Origin: Rahnella sp. AA
Lineage (GTDB): Bacteria > Pseudomonadota > Gammaproteobacteria > Enterobacterales > Enterobacteriaceae
Direction: 5' to 3'
NCBI RefSeq assembly: GCF_002834385.1
Contig: NZ_PITQ01000002.1
Span: 716,615-780,614, forward strand
DNA length: 64,000 nt
Shown here: positions 37,525 through 46,217 of the stretch, piece by piece
How the letters are laid out: each line of letters starts with the position of its first letter
Position numbering within the stretch: the first letter of the stretch is position 1
Program-made: the position numbers and the translations under genes
The notes under the pieces: generated by a model
Told to the model about the DNA's origin: nothing
Database searches by the model: none
The model's input: the letters and a program-made list of their open reading frames with translations, nothing else

Positions 37525-38391
37525 TTATTTTGATTTATTCGTGAATGAGTGATTACGGTTGATTTTTCTGTATTCAAGAGGCGTGCACTCATTGATTTCT
37601 TTAAAAACCTTACAGAAATAATTGTTGTCCGTGAACCCACTTTTCACAGAAATTTCCCGTATTTTCAACGTGGTGTTCGTCAGTAACAGCCTTGATTTGG
37701 CGATACGCGTCTGCGTCAGGTATTCATTAAATTTGCAGTCAGAAGATTTTGCAAACAGCCTGGAAAGATAGCTGGGTGAAATATTAAAGAATGTGGCGAC
37801 GGAATCACGGTTAACACCACTGTCGAAGTTGTTGTCGATATATCGTTTAATATCCTCTATCAGTGAAGAATTGAGGGCTACGGAAGGCGAATGGTTAAGC
37901 TGATCATAGATATTATTCACCAGTGCCAGCACCAGATGTGAAAAGGTTTCCGTCGTGGAATCCTGCTCCCAGGCAAGTTCTTCGGTGAGCTGAAGAATAG
38001 GCTCGCGGATATTCACACTGGCATTCTGTAATGCGAATTTCTCCACTTCTTTGAACTGATGACCATCCCAGTTAATGATGCTAAAACCAATGTCCTGCCG
38101 CGAAAATACCAGCGACAACGAAATCACCGGTGTTGACCAGTCCGGCAAATTCCAGCCATTGGCCGGAATATACGTCATGGTGCCGACCGGTTGCTCAAAT
38201 TTGATAATTTTATCGGAGCCTTTTGCCACTAACATGTTCATTACGCCTTTCACTGTAAGTTCCAGGCGGGGCAAATGCAGGCGATAAGCCATTCCCGGTG
38301 GCTCAGCGCGGCCGTTCGCGACGAATACCGAACTGGCATTCGCGTAAATGCTGCTGAATTCACTGAGTATCGATTGAATAAATGCGCTCAT
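37525..38391 (-). CDS. AraC-family transcriptional regulator
   Basis: 288 residues; N-terminal cupin-like sensor (about 1-150) and C-terminal double HTH (about 185-285; VATFFNISPSYLSRLFAKSSDCKFNEYL, then IREISVKSGFTDNNYFCKVFKEINECTPLEYRK, with PLEYRK the family end). Located within the PTS gene set, between the two EIIB genes, so it most likely activates the PTS operon in response to its sugar or phosphosugar. Confidence 0.87.
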   Translation of the reverse strand: MSAFIQSILSEFSSIYANASSVFVANGRAEPPGMAYRLHLPRLELTVKGVMNMLVAKGSDKIIKFEQPVGTMTYIPANGWNLPDWSTPVISLSLVFSRQDIGFSIINWDGHQFKEVEKFALQNASVNIREPILQLTEELAWEQDSTTETFSHLVLALVNNIYDQLNHSPSVALNSSLIEDIKRYIDNNFDSGVNRDSVATFFNISPSYLSRLFAKSSDCKFNEYLTQTRIAKSRLLLTNTTLKIREISVKSGFTDNNYFCKVFKEINECTPLEYRKINRNHSFTNKSK

Positions 38392-38492
38392 GGCCTCTCT
38401 GATCCTGCATCTGCCGGGTAACTCCTCACTATTACATAGTCATTAACATAACGTTATTGTGTTTTACTCAAGCTTTACGACATGACTCACAG

Positions 38493-38535
38493 AAGTTCAG
38501 CGTTCTGTGGCTTCAGGCCAGATAACGCTGAACTT
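38493..38535. repeat. 12-bp perfect inverted repeat between EIIB and araC-type genes
   Basis: AAGTTCAGCGTT (38493-38504) and AACGCTGAACTT (38524-38535) with a 19-nt loop that itself contains TGGC/GGCCA complementarity. It lies in the 170-bp gap after the first EIIB gene and before the AraC gene. It could be a partial terminator or RNA-processing hairpin separating the PTS mRNA from the regulator; no long T run follows. Confidence 0.5.
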
Positions 38536-38561
38536 TGCCGCAAGGAATACGTCTGTTACAG

Positions 38562-38879
38562 TCAGACAATACCGAGGTTTTCGGCGATTTTTAGCATGAT
38601 TTTATCCGCGTGTCGCACAGCCGTATTAGACCCTACACGGACTATTTTTTTATGCGAAAAACGGTTTTCATCTTTAATGCTGACATCATTCGTCAGTATC
38701 ACCATATCTGCACTTTCAATATCAGTGGAGTTTAATTCATTCTCCACGCCACTGGCCCCTTGTGTTTCGACTTTAATAGACCACCCTTTTTTCTGTGCGG
38801 CAGTTAATAATGCTTCCGCCGCCATATAGGTGTGCGCAACCCCTGTAGGACAGGCCGTTACAGCAATTAACAGAGTCAT
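38562..38879 (-). CDS. PTS fructose-family EIIB component (first copy)
   Basis: 105 residues. Opens MTLLIAVTACPTGVAHTYMAAEALL, with phospho-Cys10 in the canonical CPTGVAHT motif. Typical EIIB-Fru size. It sits 32 bp after the GatZ-family gene in the same orientation and is probably the main EIIB partner of the EIIC. Confidence 0.9.
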   Translation of the reverse strand: MTLLIAVTACPTGVAHTYMAAEALLTAAQKKGWSIKVETQGASGVENELNSTDIESADMVILTNDVSIKDENRFSHKKIVRVGSNTAVRHADKIMLKIAENLGIV

Positions 38880-38911
38880 ATTTTAATACCTGAGAGGATA
38901 TGGAGTGTAAA

Positions 38912-40162
38912 TTACGCCTTATAAACTCGACTTGTCAGCCCCGGCATATTAAAACATTCAGCTTCATTCTGAATGACATCTTTAATTTTATTCACCACGT
39001 AAGGTTGTGGTTCGATACCGAAACGCGAAAGATTAGAAAACATTTTTTTCATTTCGGCGACAACGTCATTTTTCTCGTAATTGTAATGCCCACTTAATTC
39101 GAGAATTTCTTTTAATAAATCCGGTTCATTAAATATCTGCTCTTCAGATTTATTTTTATGTTCATCCGTGATCCACTTTTCCCATTTGTGGCTCAGCACA
39201 CAAGCTCGGGTCAGCACCGTTTTAAAATTCGACGCGGCCGGGATCAAAGATTTAGACGCGAGATCTTTCTCCACTTCATGCAGTGTCAGATAAGCACGGG
39301 TTTCCCAGGTGCCGTAAGCCGGGGCCACATTCATGGCGGTAATCCCCAACCCAGGATGTTTGAGCAGAATATCATCCGGCAGATAATCGCCGTTATGTTC
39401 TTTCAACCCGACGCCGTAGCGGTTACTGATATCGGATAACTGACTGGCCTGAACATCATTAAAGTGGCCGACGTTACGCGTCAGACGCGTCAGAGTGCCG
39501 GTCTGGCCCACGATAAATAACGGACGTGGCAAACCTGCAACATCGAGCCGCGTATTGAGTTCAATAATAAACTCTTCAAACGCTTCAATGGACGTCAGCC
39601 CGCCATTCGTTTCTTCGGTTCCCACTTCATAATAAAACTGCTTAAGTCCCTTTTTCTGACGATAGTCTTCGCAGAACTGAATCAACTCCACCGTGCGTTG
39701 CAGAACAATTTCGATATCAATCGCCTTGCCGACGACATACGGATCTTTAGTCGGGTCGATGTGTAACAGATCGAAACCGGCGTCCATATCCACTTCGTAA
39801 GAACGGCGCGCCAGTACCATGGCTTCGCTTTCAGGGATATGATCTTTACGTTCTTTATCACGCTGCCACGGGCCGCCGTGGTCACGACACAGGAAGTAAT
39901 CACCGTCAAAACCCACTTTTTCCGCGACCGCTTTCAGGTCGGCCGCAAAGCGGAACTGATCCCAGTTATTGACATACCCGGCACCGAACTCATCGGCATC
40001 CACCTGATTACGGCTGGCAATAAACATCAGTGGCAAATCTTTCTCTTTTCCCAGTTCGAAACAAGCCTGGATCAGCGCAGGTGACATCGGTCCAATCCCC
40101 AGCATTGAGGATTTCCCGCCTTTAACGATGTAGTCAACGTACTGCTTAAGTGTGTTTTTCAT
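38912..40162 (-). CDS. GatZ/KbaZ-family protein, possibly tagatose-6-phosphate 4-epimerase
   Basis: 416 residues, the family that includes GatZ and KbaZ (TIM-barrel, class II tagatose-bisphosphate aldolase accessory subunits). Visible: GIGPMSPALIQACFELG, FLCRDHGGPWQRD, DLLHIDPTKDP, YEVGTEETNGG, LKEHNGDYLPDD, NVAPAYGTWET. The catalytic aldolase partner GatY/KbaY is absent here. As established knowledge, some stand-alone family members are D-tagatose-6-phosphate/fructose-6-phosphate 4-epimerases (EC 5.1.3.40), an activity that alone would link an imported ketose phosphate to glycolysis. I favour that reading from the gene neighbourhood, but it is inference. Confidence 0.82.
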   Translation of the reverse strand: MKNTLKQYVDYIVKGGKSSMLGIGPMSPALIQACFELGKEKDLPLMFIASRNQVDADEFGAGYVNNWDQFRFAADLKAVAEKVGFDGDYFLCRDHGGPWQRDKERKDHIPESEAMVLARRSYEVDMDAGFDLLHIDPTKDPYVVGKAIDIEIVLQRTVELIQFCEDYRQKKGLKQFYYEVGTEETNGGLTSIEAFEEFIIELNTRLDVAGLPRPLFIVGQTGTLTRLTRNVGHFNDVQASQLSDISNRYGVGLKEHNGDYLPDDILLKHPGLGITAMNVAPAYGTWETRAYLTLHEVEKDLASKSLIPAASNFKTVLTRACVLSHKWEKWITDEHKNKSEEQIFNEPDLLKEILELSGHYNYEKNDVVAEMKKMFSNLSRFGIEPQPYVVNKIKDVIQNEAECFNMPGLTSRVYKA

Positions 40163-40180
40163 AGTTTCTCCAGTTGTTAA

Positions 40181-41233
40181 TCAATCGAAAGAAATATCGA
40201 GTTCTTTCTCTGCTTTAAACTTCGGTTTCATTACGGTTTTCAACACCTTTACGGCGACAGCTGTCGCGACTGAACCACAAATCACGGCGATAACGTAACC
40301 GACGGGATTGCCGATAATCGGCAGAACGATTAGCCCGCCCCATGGCGCGGCATTGGTGGCCCCAAACCATAACGAAATGATGGAGCCGACGGCGCCGCCG
40401 AACATGTTCGCGGGAATAACACGCATCGGATCAGCGGCGGCAAAAGGAATGGCGCCTTCGCTGATGCCGATCAGCCCCATGACGAAAGCGGGTTTGCCCG
40501 CTTCACGCTCTTCATCATTAAAAATGCCTTTGAAGAAGAACGTCGCCAGCGCCAGACCAAGCGGAGGCGTACAGACCGGAACGGCGACGGCGGCCATGAG
40601 TTGTGGATTGGTGGTGATGAGTGCGACGGCAAAGAAGAAGGCGGTTTTATTGACAGGCCCGCCCATGTCAAACGTGATCATGCAACCAAGAATAATCCCC
40701 AGAACCACGAAAGATGCCCCCTGCATACCCGCCAGCCAGAGGCTCAGGGATTTCATGATCCAGGCCACCGGATCCCCGACGACGTAATAAATCGCGATGC
40801 CGGTAATAAAGGTGCCGACCAGCGGAATGACGAAAATCGGCAGAACCATACGCAGAAAATCAGGCACTTTCAGGCGGGCAATAATTTGCAGCAACATCCA
40901 GACCACCAGCCCGGCGATAATCCCCGCCAGCATACCGCCAAGGAACCCCGCGCCCATCTGGTTAGCCAGATAGCCGCCGATTGCCCCCGGTGCGATACCC
41001 GGTTTTTCGACCATTGAGTAAGCGATAAATCCGGCAAGGATGGGGATAAACAGGCTCAGGCCTGCGATGCCAATGACCGACATCGCTTTAAGAAAGCCAT
41101 GGTCGGGCACGGCAGCCTTGCCGTTTAACATCACCGACAAGGCCAGCAAAACCCCTCCGGCGACCACAAAGGGGATCATGTATGAAACGCCGGTCATAAA
41201 ATGACGCTTGGTATTTTTCAATAAACTGAGCAT
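40181..41233 (-). CDS. PTS fructose-family EIIC membrane component
   Basis: 350 residues with about nine hydrophobic segments; opens HFMTGVSYMIPFVVAGGVLLALSV, as EIIC-Fru proteins do, and contains the substrate-site region SEGAIPFAAADPMRVIPANMFGGAVGS. Forms the transport channel that phosphorylates its sugar on entry. It lacks fused A or B domains, which are supplied by the neighbours. Lies between the multiphosphoryl protein (43 bp) and the GatZ-family gene (18 bp). Confidence 0.92.
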   Translation of the reverse strand: MLSLLKNTKRHFMTGVSYMIPFVVAGGVLLALSVMLNGKAAVPDHGFLKAMSVIGIAGLSLFIPILAGFIAYSMVEKPGIAPGAIGGYLANQMGAGFLGGMLAGIIAGLVVWMLLQIIARLKVPDFLRMVLPIFVIPLVGTFITGIAIYYVVGDPVAWIMKSLSLWLAGMQGASFVVLGIILGCMITFDMGGPVNKTAFFFAVALITTNPQLMAAVAVPVCTPPLGLALATFFFKGIFNDEEREAGKPAFVMGLIGISEGAIPFAAADPMRVIPANMFGGAVGSIISLWFGATNAAPWGGLIVLPIIGNPVGYVIAVICGSVATAVAVKVLKTVMKPKFKAEKELDISFD

Positions 41234-41276
41234 AGAGACCTCATGTAGGGTGAGAGGTAATGATTATTTTTAATAA

Positions 41277-43793
41277 TTAGAGTTCTACGTCTATTGCCTG
41301 AGCGACTGTCTTATAAATCTCACTGACCGTTTTACTGCGGCTTATTTCATTTCTGAAATCCTCATTCATTATTTTTCGGGCTAGCTGGGAGAAATACTTC
41401 ATATGTTCATTGTCGGAACTGTCCTTGCGAATAGTCAGCATAATAACGATATTCACCGACTGCTCTGCCCACTGAACGGGCTCCTGTAATTTGGCAATAC
41501 TGATCGTTGAATGGGAAATATAATCTGACTTTGTATGGGGTATTGCGAAACCATATCCCACGGCAGTAGGAAATGAGTCCTCACGTTTCCAGACATCTTC
41601 GGCGAGTTTTTCACGGTTTACCGTTCTGCTCTGTAACCAGAGGTTATCCGTTAAAGTTTTAATCACTTCATTACGGCTGCCAGCCGCAACGTTATTCAAA
41701 ATACAGCCCTGCGTCAGGATGGGGCGTGAAATATCCACGGCAACATCCGGGTGGGTAAGAAGAGATTTCACCTGAGAGGAGTTCCCGGCGGCCAGAATTT
41801 TCGCCACCAGCTGCCGGCACTTCACCTGGTTCAGCCCTGAAATATCATTTTTGATCGCAGGGATCGCCGAAGCGCTCATGCTTAATTCGTCAAACCCCAT
41901 TCCGGCCAGTACCGGCAGCAAAAGCGGATCCGCCGCCAGTTCGCCACAGATGCCTATCCATCGCCCTTCACGGTGTACCTCGTCCACAGCAAATTTCAGG
42001 GCGCGAAGGAAAGCCGGAGAATAATTGTCGTAAACTTTCTCAACCCGCGTATTTCCGCGATCGGCGGCGAACAGGTATTGAGTAAGATCGTTGCTGCCGA
42101 CACTGAAGAAATCGGCGTAACGGGCAATTTCGGTCACAGCAAACAGTACCGACGGTACTTCAAGCATCACGCCCATTTCGATAGCCGCGTTAAAAGGCAA
42201 AGCGCGTGATTTCAGCCCGGCTTTAACCTCTTCCAGCACGCCACGGCACCAGATCACTTCATCGACAGAGGCGATCATCGGGATCATGATTTTTGCATGC
42301 CCGGTTGCTGAAGCACGGAGGATCGCCGTCAGCTGGGTCTTAAACAAGCTGATAAATTCGGGATAAATACGGATTGCCCGGTAACCCAGAAAAGGATTTT
42401 CCTCTTCGGGAATATTCAGATATTCAACGGGCTTATCCCCGCCGATGTCGATCGTGCGAAATATAACGGGCTTTTCATTTGCCTGCTGCAGCACTTCACT
42501 GTATTGCCGGACAAGATCTTCTTCAGAAGGCGGTTGCGGACGATCCATAAAAGCCATTTCGGTCCGGTATAACCCGATACCGTCTGCACCCTGGTTAAAA
42601 GCATTTTCCGCTTCCGGGCTGCTGCCAATGTTCGCCAGCACATCCAGACGATGACCATCGTCAGTCAGGGCCAGATCCTGCACTTTGGTCAGCATCTGTT
42701 TTTGTTTAACCGCGCATACCGCAATCTCACTTTCGTAATAGCGGAGTACCGCCGCATCCGGCTCAGGAATTAACAAACCCAGATTGCCATCCAGCACCAT
42801 CCTCTGCCGTTTTTCGCCCGCCATCAGGACATCATCAAGATCGGTAATGGTCGGAATCCCCAAAGAACGGGCCAGAATCGCCGTATGCGATGTTTTGCCG
42901 GTATGAGAAAGCACCATTCCTGCCAGAAGTGATTTATCGAGCGCTAAAAATTTCCCGGGAGTCAGACGGTCGGCAATAAGAAGCGTCGGTTCAGTAAAGA
43001 CTATTTCAAGCTGTGGCAACGCCAGTTCCCCGTGCATTTTCATCAGAAGTTGCAGGGTAATATCCATGACATCCAGCATCCGTTCTTTGATGTATTTACT
43101 TGCGGAGTGGCTGAGAATTTCACAGAACGCACTGGCAGCGGAAACAACGGCAGAATAGGCATTCATCTGCTGGTCAATATTGGCTTCAACCTGAGTAGAA
43201 AATGTAATATCGCTAATAATCGACAGGTGGGCTTCAATAATATCGCGCTCCACCCCACAGATATTTTCCAGACGGGTAATTTTTTCATTTTTTAGCGCAT
43301 TGATCCCCTCGCGGAAACGCGATATTTCTTCTTTTTGCCCGGCAAATTCTTCAGGTGCCAGATTTTCAAGCTGAGCGAAACTGATACTCTGGCAAATCAG
43401 CGGACGGGCAATAGCGATACCCCCGCAGATCCGCGTGCCGTGTAAATAAACCGGATGCATTTCACGTAAAGTGCGTGGCAGTGACGTATCAGCGGCCGGA
43501 AGGTCGGCCAGTGAAGCCTCTTCGAGGTGGCGCAAATTATCCAGTAAATCAGTTAGCTGCAAACTGGCATCAAACTCATCCTCGCCGCATACCGTAATCT
43601 CGCAAAGATCGTTCAATAGCGTATCAGTGCCCACCAGTGCCAGCGCACTTTTTGCATTGGCGGTAATTCCGGTACGGGTGTTTTCCCAGCGAATATCTGC
43701 ACGGAAGGTATTGCACAGGCGCTCAATATGTCCGGCAGGCCGGGCATGGATCCCCTCTATCAATTTACAGGTATAAATTAATTGCTCAGCCAT
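41277..43793 (-). CDS. Multiphosphoryl transfer protein: HPr-EI-EIIA(Fru) fusion
   Basis: 838 residues, three PTS modules in one chain. HPr at the N-terminus (1-90; active His16 in GIHARPAG). Enzyme I in the middle (about 110-680): active His303 in SHTGKTSHTAILAR, PEP-binding FFSVGSNDLTQYLFAADR and catalytic Cys in GICGELAAD. EIIA-Fru at the C-terminus (about 690-838) with active His753 in GYGFAIPHTKSDY. Same architecture as E. coli FryA/PtsA-type proteins (about 830). It lets this PTS run without the general HPr and EI. First gene of the operon; GGAG ribosome site. Confidence 0.93.
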   Translation of the reverse strand: MAEQLIYTCKLIEGIHARPAGHIERLCNTFRADIRWENTRTGITANAKSALALVGTDTLLNDLCEITVCGEDEFDASLQLTDLLDNLRHLEEASLADLPAADTSLPRTLREMHPVYLHGTRICGGIAIARPLICQSISFAQLENLAPEEFAGQKEEISRFREGINALKNEKITRLENICGVERDIIEAHLSIISDITFSTQVEANIDQQMNAYSAVVSAASAFCEILSHSASKYIKERMLDVMDITLQLLMKMHGELALPQLEIVFTEPTLLIADRLTPGKFLALDKSLLAGMVLSHTGKTSHTAILARSLGIPTITDLDDVLMAGEKRQRMVLDGNLGLLIPEPDAAVLRYYESEIAVCAVKQKQMLTKVQDLALTDDGHRLDVLANIGSSPEAENAFNQGADGIGLYRTEMAFMDRPQPPSEEDLVRQYSEVLQQANEKPVIFRTIDIGGDKPVEYLNIPEEENPFLGYRAIRIYPEFISLFKTQLTAILRASATGHAKIMIPMIASVDEVIWCRGVLEEVKAGLKSRALPFNAAIEMGVMLEVPSVLFAVTEIARYADFFSVGSNDLTQYLFAADRGNTRVEKVYDNYSPAFLRALKFAVDEVHREGRWIGICGELAADPLLLPVLAGMGFDELSMSASAIPAIKNDISGLNQVKCRQLVAKILAAGNSSQVKSLLTHPDVAVDISRPILTQGCILNNVAAGSRNEVIKTLTDNLWLQSRTVNREKLAEDVWKREDSFPTAVGYGFAIPHTKSDYISHSTISIAKLQEPVQWAEQSVNIVIMLTIRKDSSDNEHMKYFSQLARKIMNEDFRNEISRSKTVSEIYKTVAQAIDVEL

Positions 43794-44152
43794 AACTTCT
43801 CCGCGTTAAGATCATTTGACGGCGTTGTGTTATTTGCCATCCATGACTCTATCCTCGTGGGAGAATGGAAACCTTAAAATAGTAATATTGTGTCCTTTGC
43901 TGTATCTGAATTTCATAACTACAAAATTGTGATTACCCTCCCAATTTTAATTCCCACAATAATATCGTCAACAATATGATTTTAAAGAAATAATCTATTA
44001 TTTTATTACAAAGTTATTTTTTGAGATCTTCATCACAGGTTAAGAAAAACGCAATAAGGTCATTTTATTTATATAAAGACACTTTTATTACCCTTTTAAT
44101 TGTCATGTTGCTCACTAAGATGAGGTCAGACATTATTTAACAGGGTGGAAAT
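43794..44152. promoter_or_regulatory. AT-rich divergent promoter region of PTS operon and HAD gene
   Basis: 359 bp, clearly AT-richer than its flanks, with no gene. It must drive the PTS operon leftwards and the phosphatase gene rightwards. One CRP-like site is listed separately; AraC-regulator binding is likely but no direct repeat stands out to me. Confidence 0.5.
44032..44047. promoter_or_regulatory. CRP (cAMP receptor protein)-like site
   Basis: TGAGA-TCTTCA-TCACA matches 9 of 10 conserved bases of TGTGA-N6-TCACA. It is 106 bp before the HAD gene ATG and 239 bp from the PTS start. Catabolite control would fit a sugar PTS. Confidence 0.45.
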
Positions 44153-44806
44153 ATGCACTGTAACGCGCTGATGTTTGATCTGGATGGAACACTCGTGACG
44201 TCTCTCGATTTTGTCGAACGTTCGTGGAATCGTTGGGCCGGGCAATATGGGCTGGATAGTGAAGAAGTGCGTCATTTTTTACACGGAAAACCCGCGATGG
44301 CGACCTTGAAACACTTTCTCCCCGATGCAGGAGACGCTCAGTTGCAGGCTATTTTTCTGACACTGGAACACTATGAAGCGACGCATACGGAAGGAATTAA
44401 TGCCCTGCCCGGCGCGCGGGAATTTCTTCTGCAATTAAATACGCTGGGTGTTCCCTGGGGGATTGTGACGTCGGGTTCACTTAACGTCGCGTCTGCGCGT
44501 ATCACCTGTTCGGGTTTGCCTTTTCCACCAGTGCTGATCACCAGTGAAAGCATTATCTGGGGCAAGCCCCACCCGCAGCCATTTTTGCTGGGGGCCAGCC
44601 GTTTGGGGGTTGAACCGTCAGAATGTGTGGGATTTGAAGACTCCGTTGCAGGGTTAACATCGGTACAGGCTGCAGGCTGTCAGGTGGTGGAAGTGAAAAC
44701 GCCACATTCCGGGCTGCACAATTTAGGGGTGAAACCCGTGATTGAGGATTACCGCAGATTGCGGATCAAGCCGCTATACGACCATTTTTATCTGAGTTTT
44801 CATTAA
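44153..44806 (+). CDS. HAD-superfamily sugar phosphatase, HxpA (YfbT)-like
   Basis: 217 residues. HAD motif I FDLDGTLV near residue 8, motif II GIVTSGS, motif III Lys in WGKPHPQPF and motif IV GFEDSVAGL. The cap region (FVERSWNRWAGQYGLDSEEVRHFLHGKPA) closely follows E. coli HxpA/YfbT, which dephosphorylates hexitol and sugar phosphates. Divergent from the PTS operon, it may relieve sugar-phosphate stress from that PTS. The last ~25 residues diverge from the E. coli protein. GGTGGA ribosome site. Confidence 0.85.
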   Translation: MHCNALMFDLDGTLVTSLDFVERSWNRWAGQYGLDSEEVRHFLHGKPAMATLKHFLPDAGDAQLQAIFLTLEHYEATHTEGINALPGAREFLLQLNTLGVPWGIVTSGSLNVASARITCSGLPFPPVLITSESIIWGKPHPQPFLLGASRLGVEPSECVGFEDSVAGLTSVQAAGCQVVEVKTPHSGLHNLGVKPVIEDYRRLRIKPLYDHFYLSFH

Positions 44807-45009
44807 ACCTCAGGGCATCAGTTTACGGATGCTTGCCGCACAAACCACTTTCGGCGGGGATCCCCGTGGCTTCCATTCCTCCGCAAACAGTCACACATTA
44901 AAAAAATTCTGCCAGATCACATAACCTGAAAATAAATGTGGCTATTATAATTTAACTTAAATCTTAAATTATTCTGGTCTAAACCCAATGTGACCGGGAG
45001 GGAGGTGGG

Positions 45010-45237
45010 ATGGAAAGGTACCAAAATCGGGGGGGGAATTCGGGTATCGTCGCTTTCATAACAACGGAAGATTCAATTACGATAAAGTTTAAAGATGGCT
45101 GGCACTATATCTACAACTCTATCCGACCCGGGCTGGCAGATGTGGATCGCATGAAAGCGATGGCGAAGGCCGGCAGCGGTCTCCATGCTTTTATCAATCG
45201 CAAAATCCGCAATAATTATTTTCACAAATATCACTAA
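45010..45237 (+). CDS. Small KTSC-like protein
   Basis: 75 residues. A very strong GGGAGGGAGG ribosome site precedes ATG. The sequence pattern (ITIKFKDGWHYIYNS... MKAMAKAGSGLHAFINRKIRNNYF) fits the KTSC domain, a small SH3-like or RNA-metabolism-linked fold of unknown exact role. GC content is lower than most neighbours. It is followed by a hairpin terminator. The promoter region contains a near-palindrome ATAATTTAAC-N6-CTTAAATTAT. Confidence 0.6.
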   Translation: MERYQNRGGNSGIVAFITTEDSITIKFKDGWHYIYNSIRPGLADVDRMKAMAKAGSGLHAFINRKIRNNYFHKYH

Positions 45238-45264
45238 ACGCCCCACGGCTCTGCGCCGTACACA

Positions 45265-45290
45265 CGAAAAAGGCGGCAACTGCCGCCTCT
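45265..45290. terminator. Bidirectional terminator between KTSC-like and DUF1471 genes
   Basis: AGGCGGC-AACT-GCCGCCT (45271-45288) with five A before it, giving a T run on the minus strand; on the plus strand CTTCTG follows. It serves the DUF1471 gene best. Confidence 0.75.
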
Positions 45291-45311
45291 TCTGCATACT
45301 GCTGTGACATC

Positions 45312-45569
45312 TTATTTGTAGAGTTCAGCAGTACCGTACAACTGGTTATTACCGGAAGCACCGATAATACGGTAGGAACTGGCACCGGCCTGTTCAGCTT
45401 TTGCATTCAGTTCTGATTGCAGGCCAGACAATGAACCGCTGGTAGATGCGCTAACCATACCCAGAGCCTGCTGACCGGCCGGGGCAGACTGAACTTCTGT
45501 TGCAGCCAGGGTTGTGAATGATGCAGTTGCCAGTGCGATAGCGGCGAAAGTCATAGCGATAGTTTTCAT
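45312..45569 (-). CDS. DUF1471 (YhcN/BhsA/McbA-like) periplasmic protein, copy 1
   Basis: 85 residues: signal peptide MKTIAMTFAAIALATASFTTLA, then a ~60-residue DUF1471 fold with SASTSGSLSGLQSELNAKAEQAGA and ending YRIIGAS...LYGTAELYK, the family C-terminus. Enteric relatives respond to stress and alter biofilm or surface properties. About 73% identical to the gene 137 bp upstream, so a recent tandem duplication. Confidence 0.88.
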   Translation of the reverse strand: MKTIAMTFAAIALATASFTTLAATEVQSAPAGQQALGMVSASTSGSLSGLQSELNAKAEQAGASSYRIIGASGNNQLYGTAELYK

Positions 45570-45706
45570 GATAATTTCCTCAATTCGATTATTTGTGCCT
45601 TGCAGACATTGTCATCAACGTTTTTGTGCAAAGCTGTTTTCTGTCCGATCTCACATCCAGTCGGTTTATCCCCCAACTTAATGCCTTTTACCCTTGATTT
45701 TCTTGA

Positions 45707-45964
45707 TTATTTATAAAGCTCAGCAGTACCGTACATGTGGTTTTCACCAGAAGCGCCGATGATGCGATATGACGTTGCGCCCGCCGCGTTTGCTTTGGCA
45801 TTCAGTTTTGACTGCAGTGTGCTCAGGTCACCGTTAGATGAGGCGCTTACGATACCGGCTGAATGCAGGGTAAGAGGCGCGGATTCCACTTCTGTTGCGG
45901 CAAGAGTCGAGAAAGAAGCAGTTGCCAGAGTCAGGGCGGCGATTGTCATTGCGATAGTTTTCAT
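45707..45964 (-). CDS. DUF1471 (YhcN/BhsA/McbA-like) periplasmic protein, copy 2
   Basis: 85 residues, same layout as its paralogue: signal peptide MKTIAMTIAALTLATASFSTLA and a DUF1471 domain ending MYGTAELYK. Substitutions cluster just after the signal peptide (SAPLTLHSAGI versus SAPAGQQALGM) and in surface positions, while signal and C-terminus are conserved. The gap between copies is long enough for separate promoters. Confidence 0.88.
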   Translation of the reverse strand: MKTIAMTIAALTLATASFSTLAATEVESAPLTLHSAGIVSASSNGDLSTLQSKLNAKANAAGATSYRIIGASGENHMYGTAELYK

Positions 45965-46183
45965 GATGTTAATTCCTGTTCGTTAATTTGGTTTGGGATG
46001 CCTTCTTCAGGAACCCCGGTTTCAGGTCAACGTTATTTATTAATTAACGTTCGATAAGTAAATACTAAAGGCCGAGGAGACTTTGTGCAAGACATTTATT
46101 TAATGGTCGTTAACTAAATGTGCGATCGGCACTCAGCCCATGATCCGGGGGAAGAGACAGAAAATTGAGAAGCCGGAAGGAGA

Positions 46184-46210
46184 CGGCAGAAGCGCAAAGA
46201 CGCTCTGCCG
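46184..46210 (-). terminator. Hairpin after the exported dehydroquinate dehydratase gene
   Basis: CGGCAGAAGCG (46184-46194), loop CAAAGA, CGCTCTGCCG (46201-46210): a 10-bp stem with one bulged A. The T-rich tail on the minus strand is poor, so termination may be partial. Confidence 0.5.
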
Positions 46211-46217
46211 GATAAGA

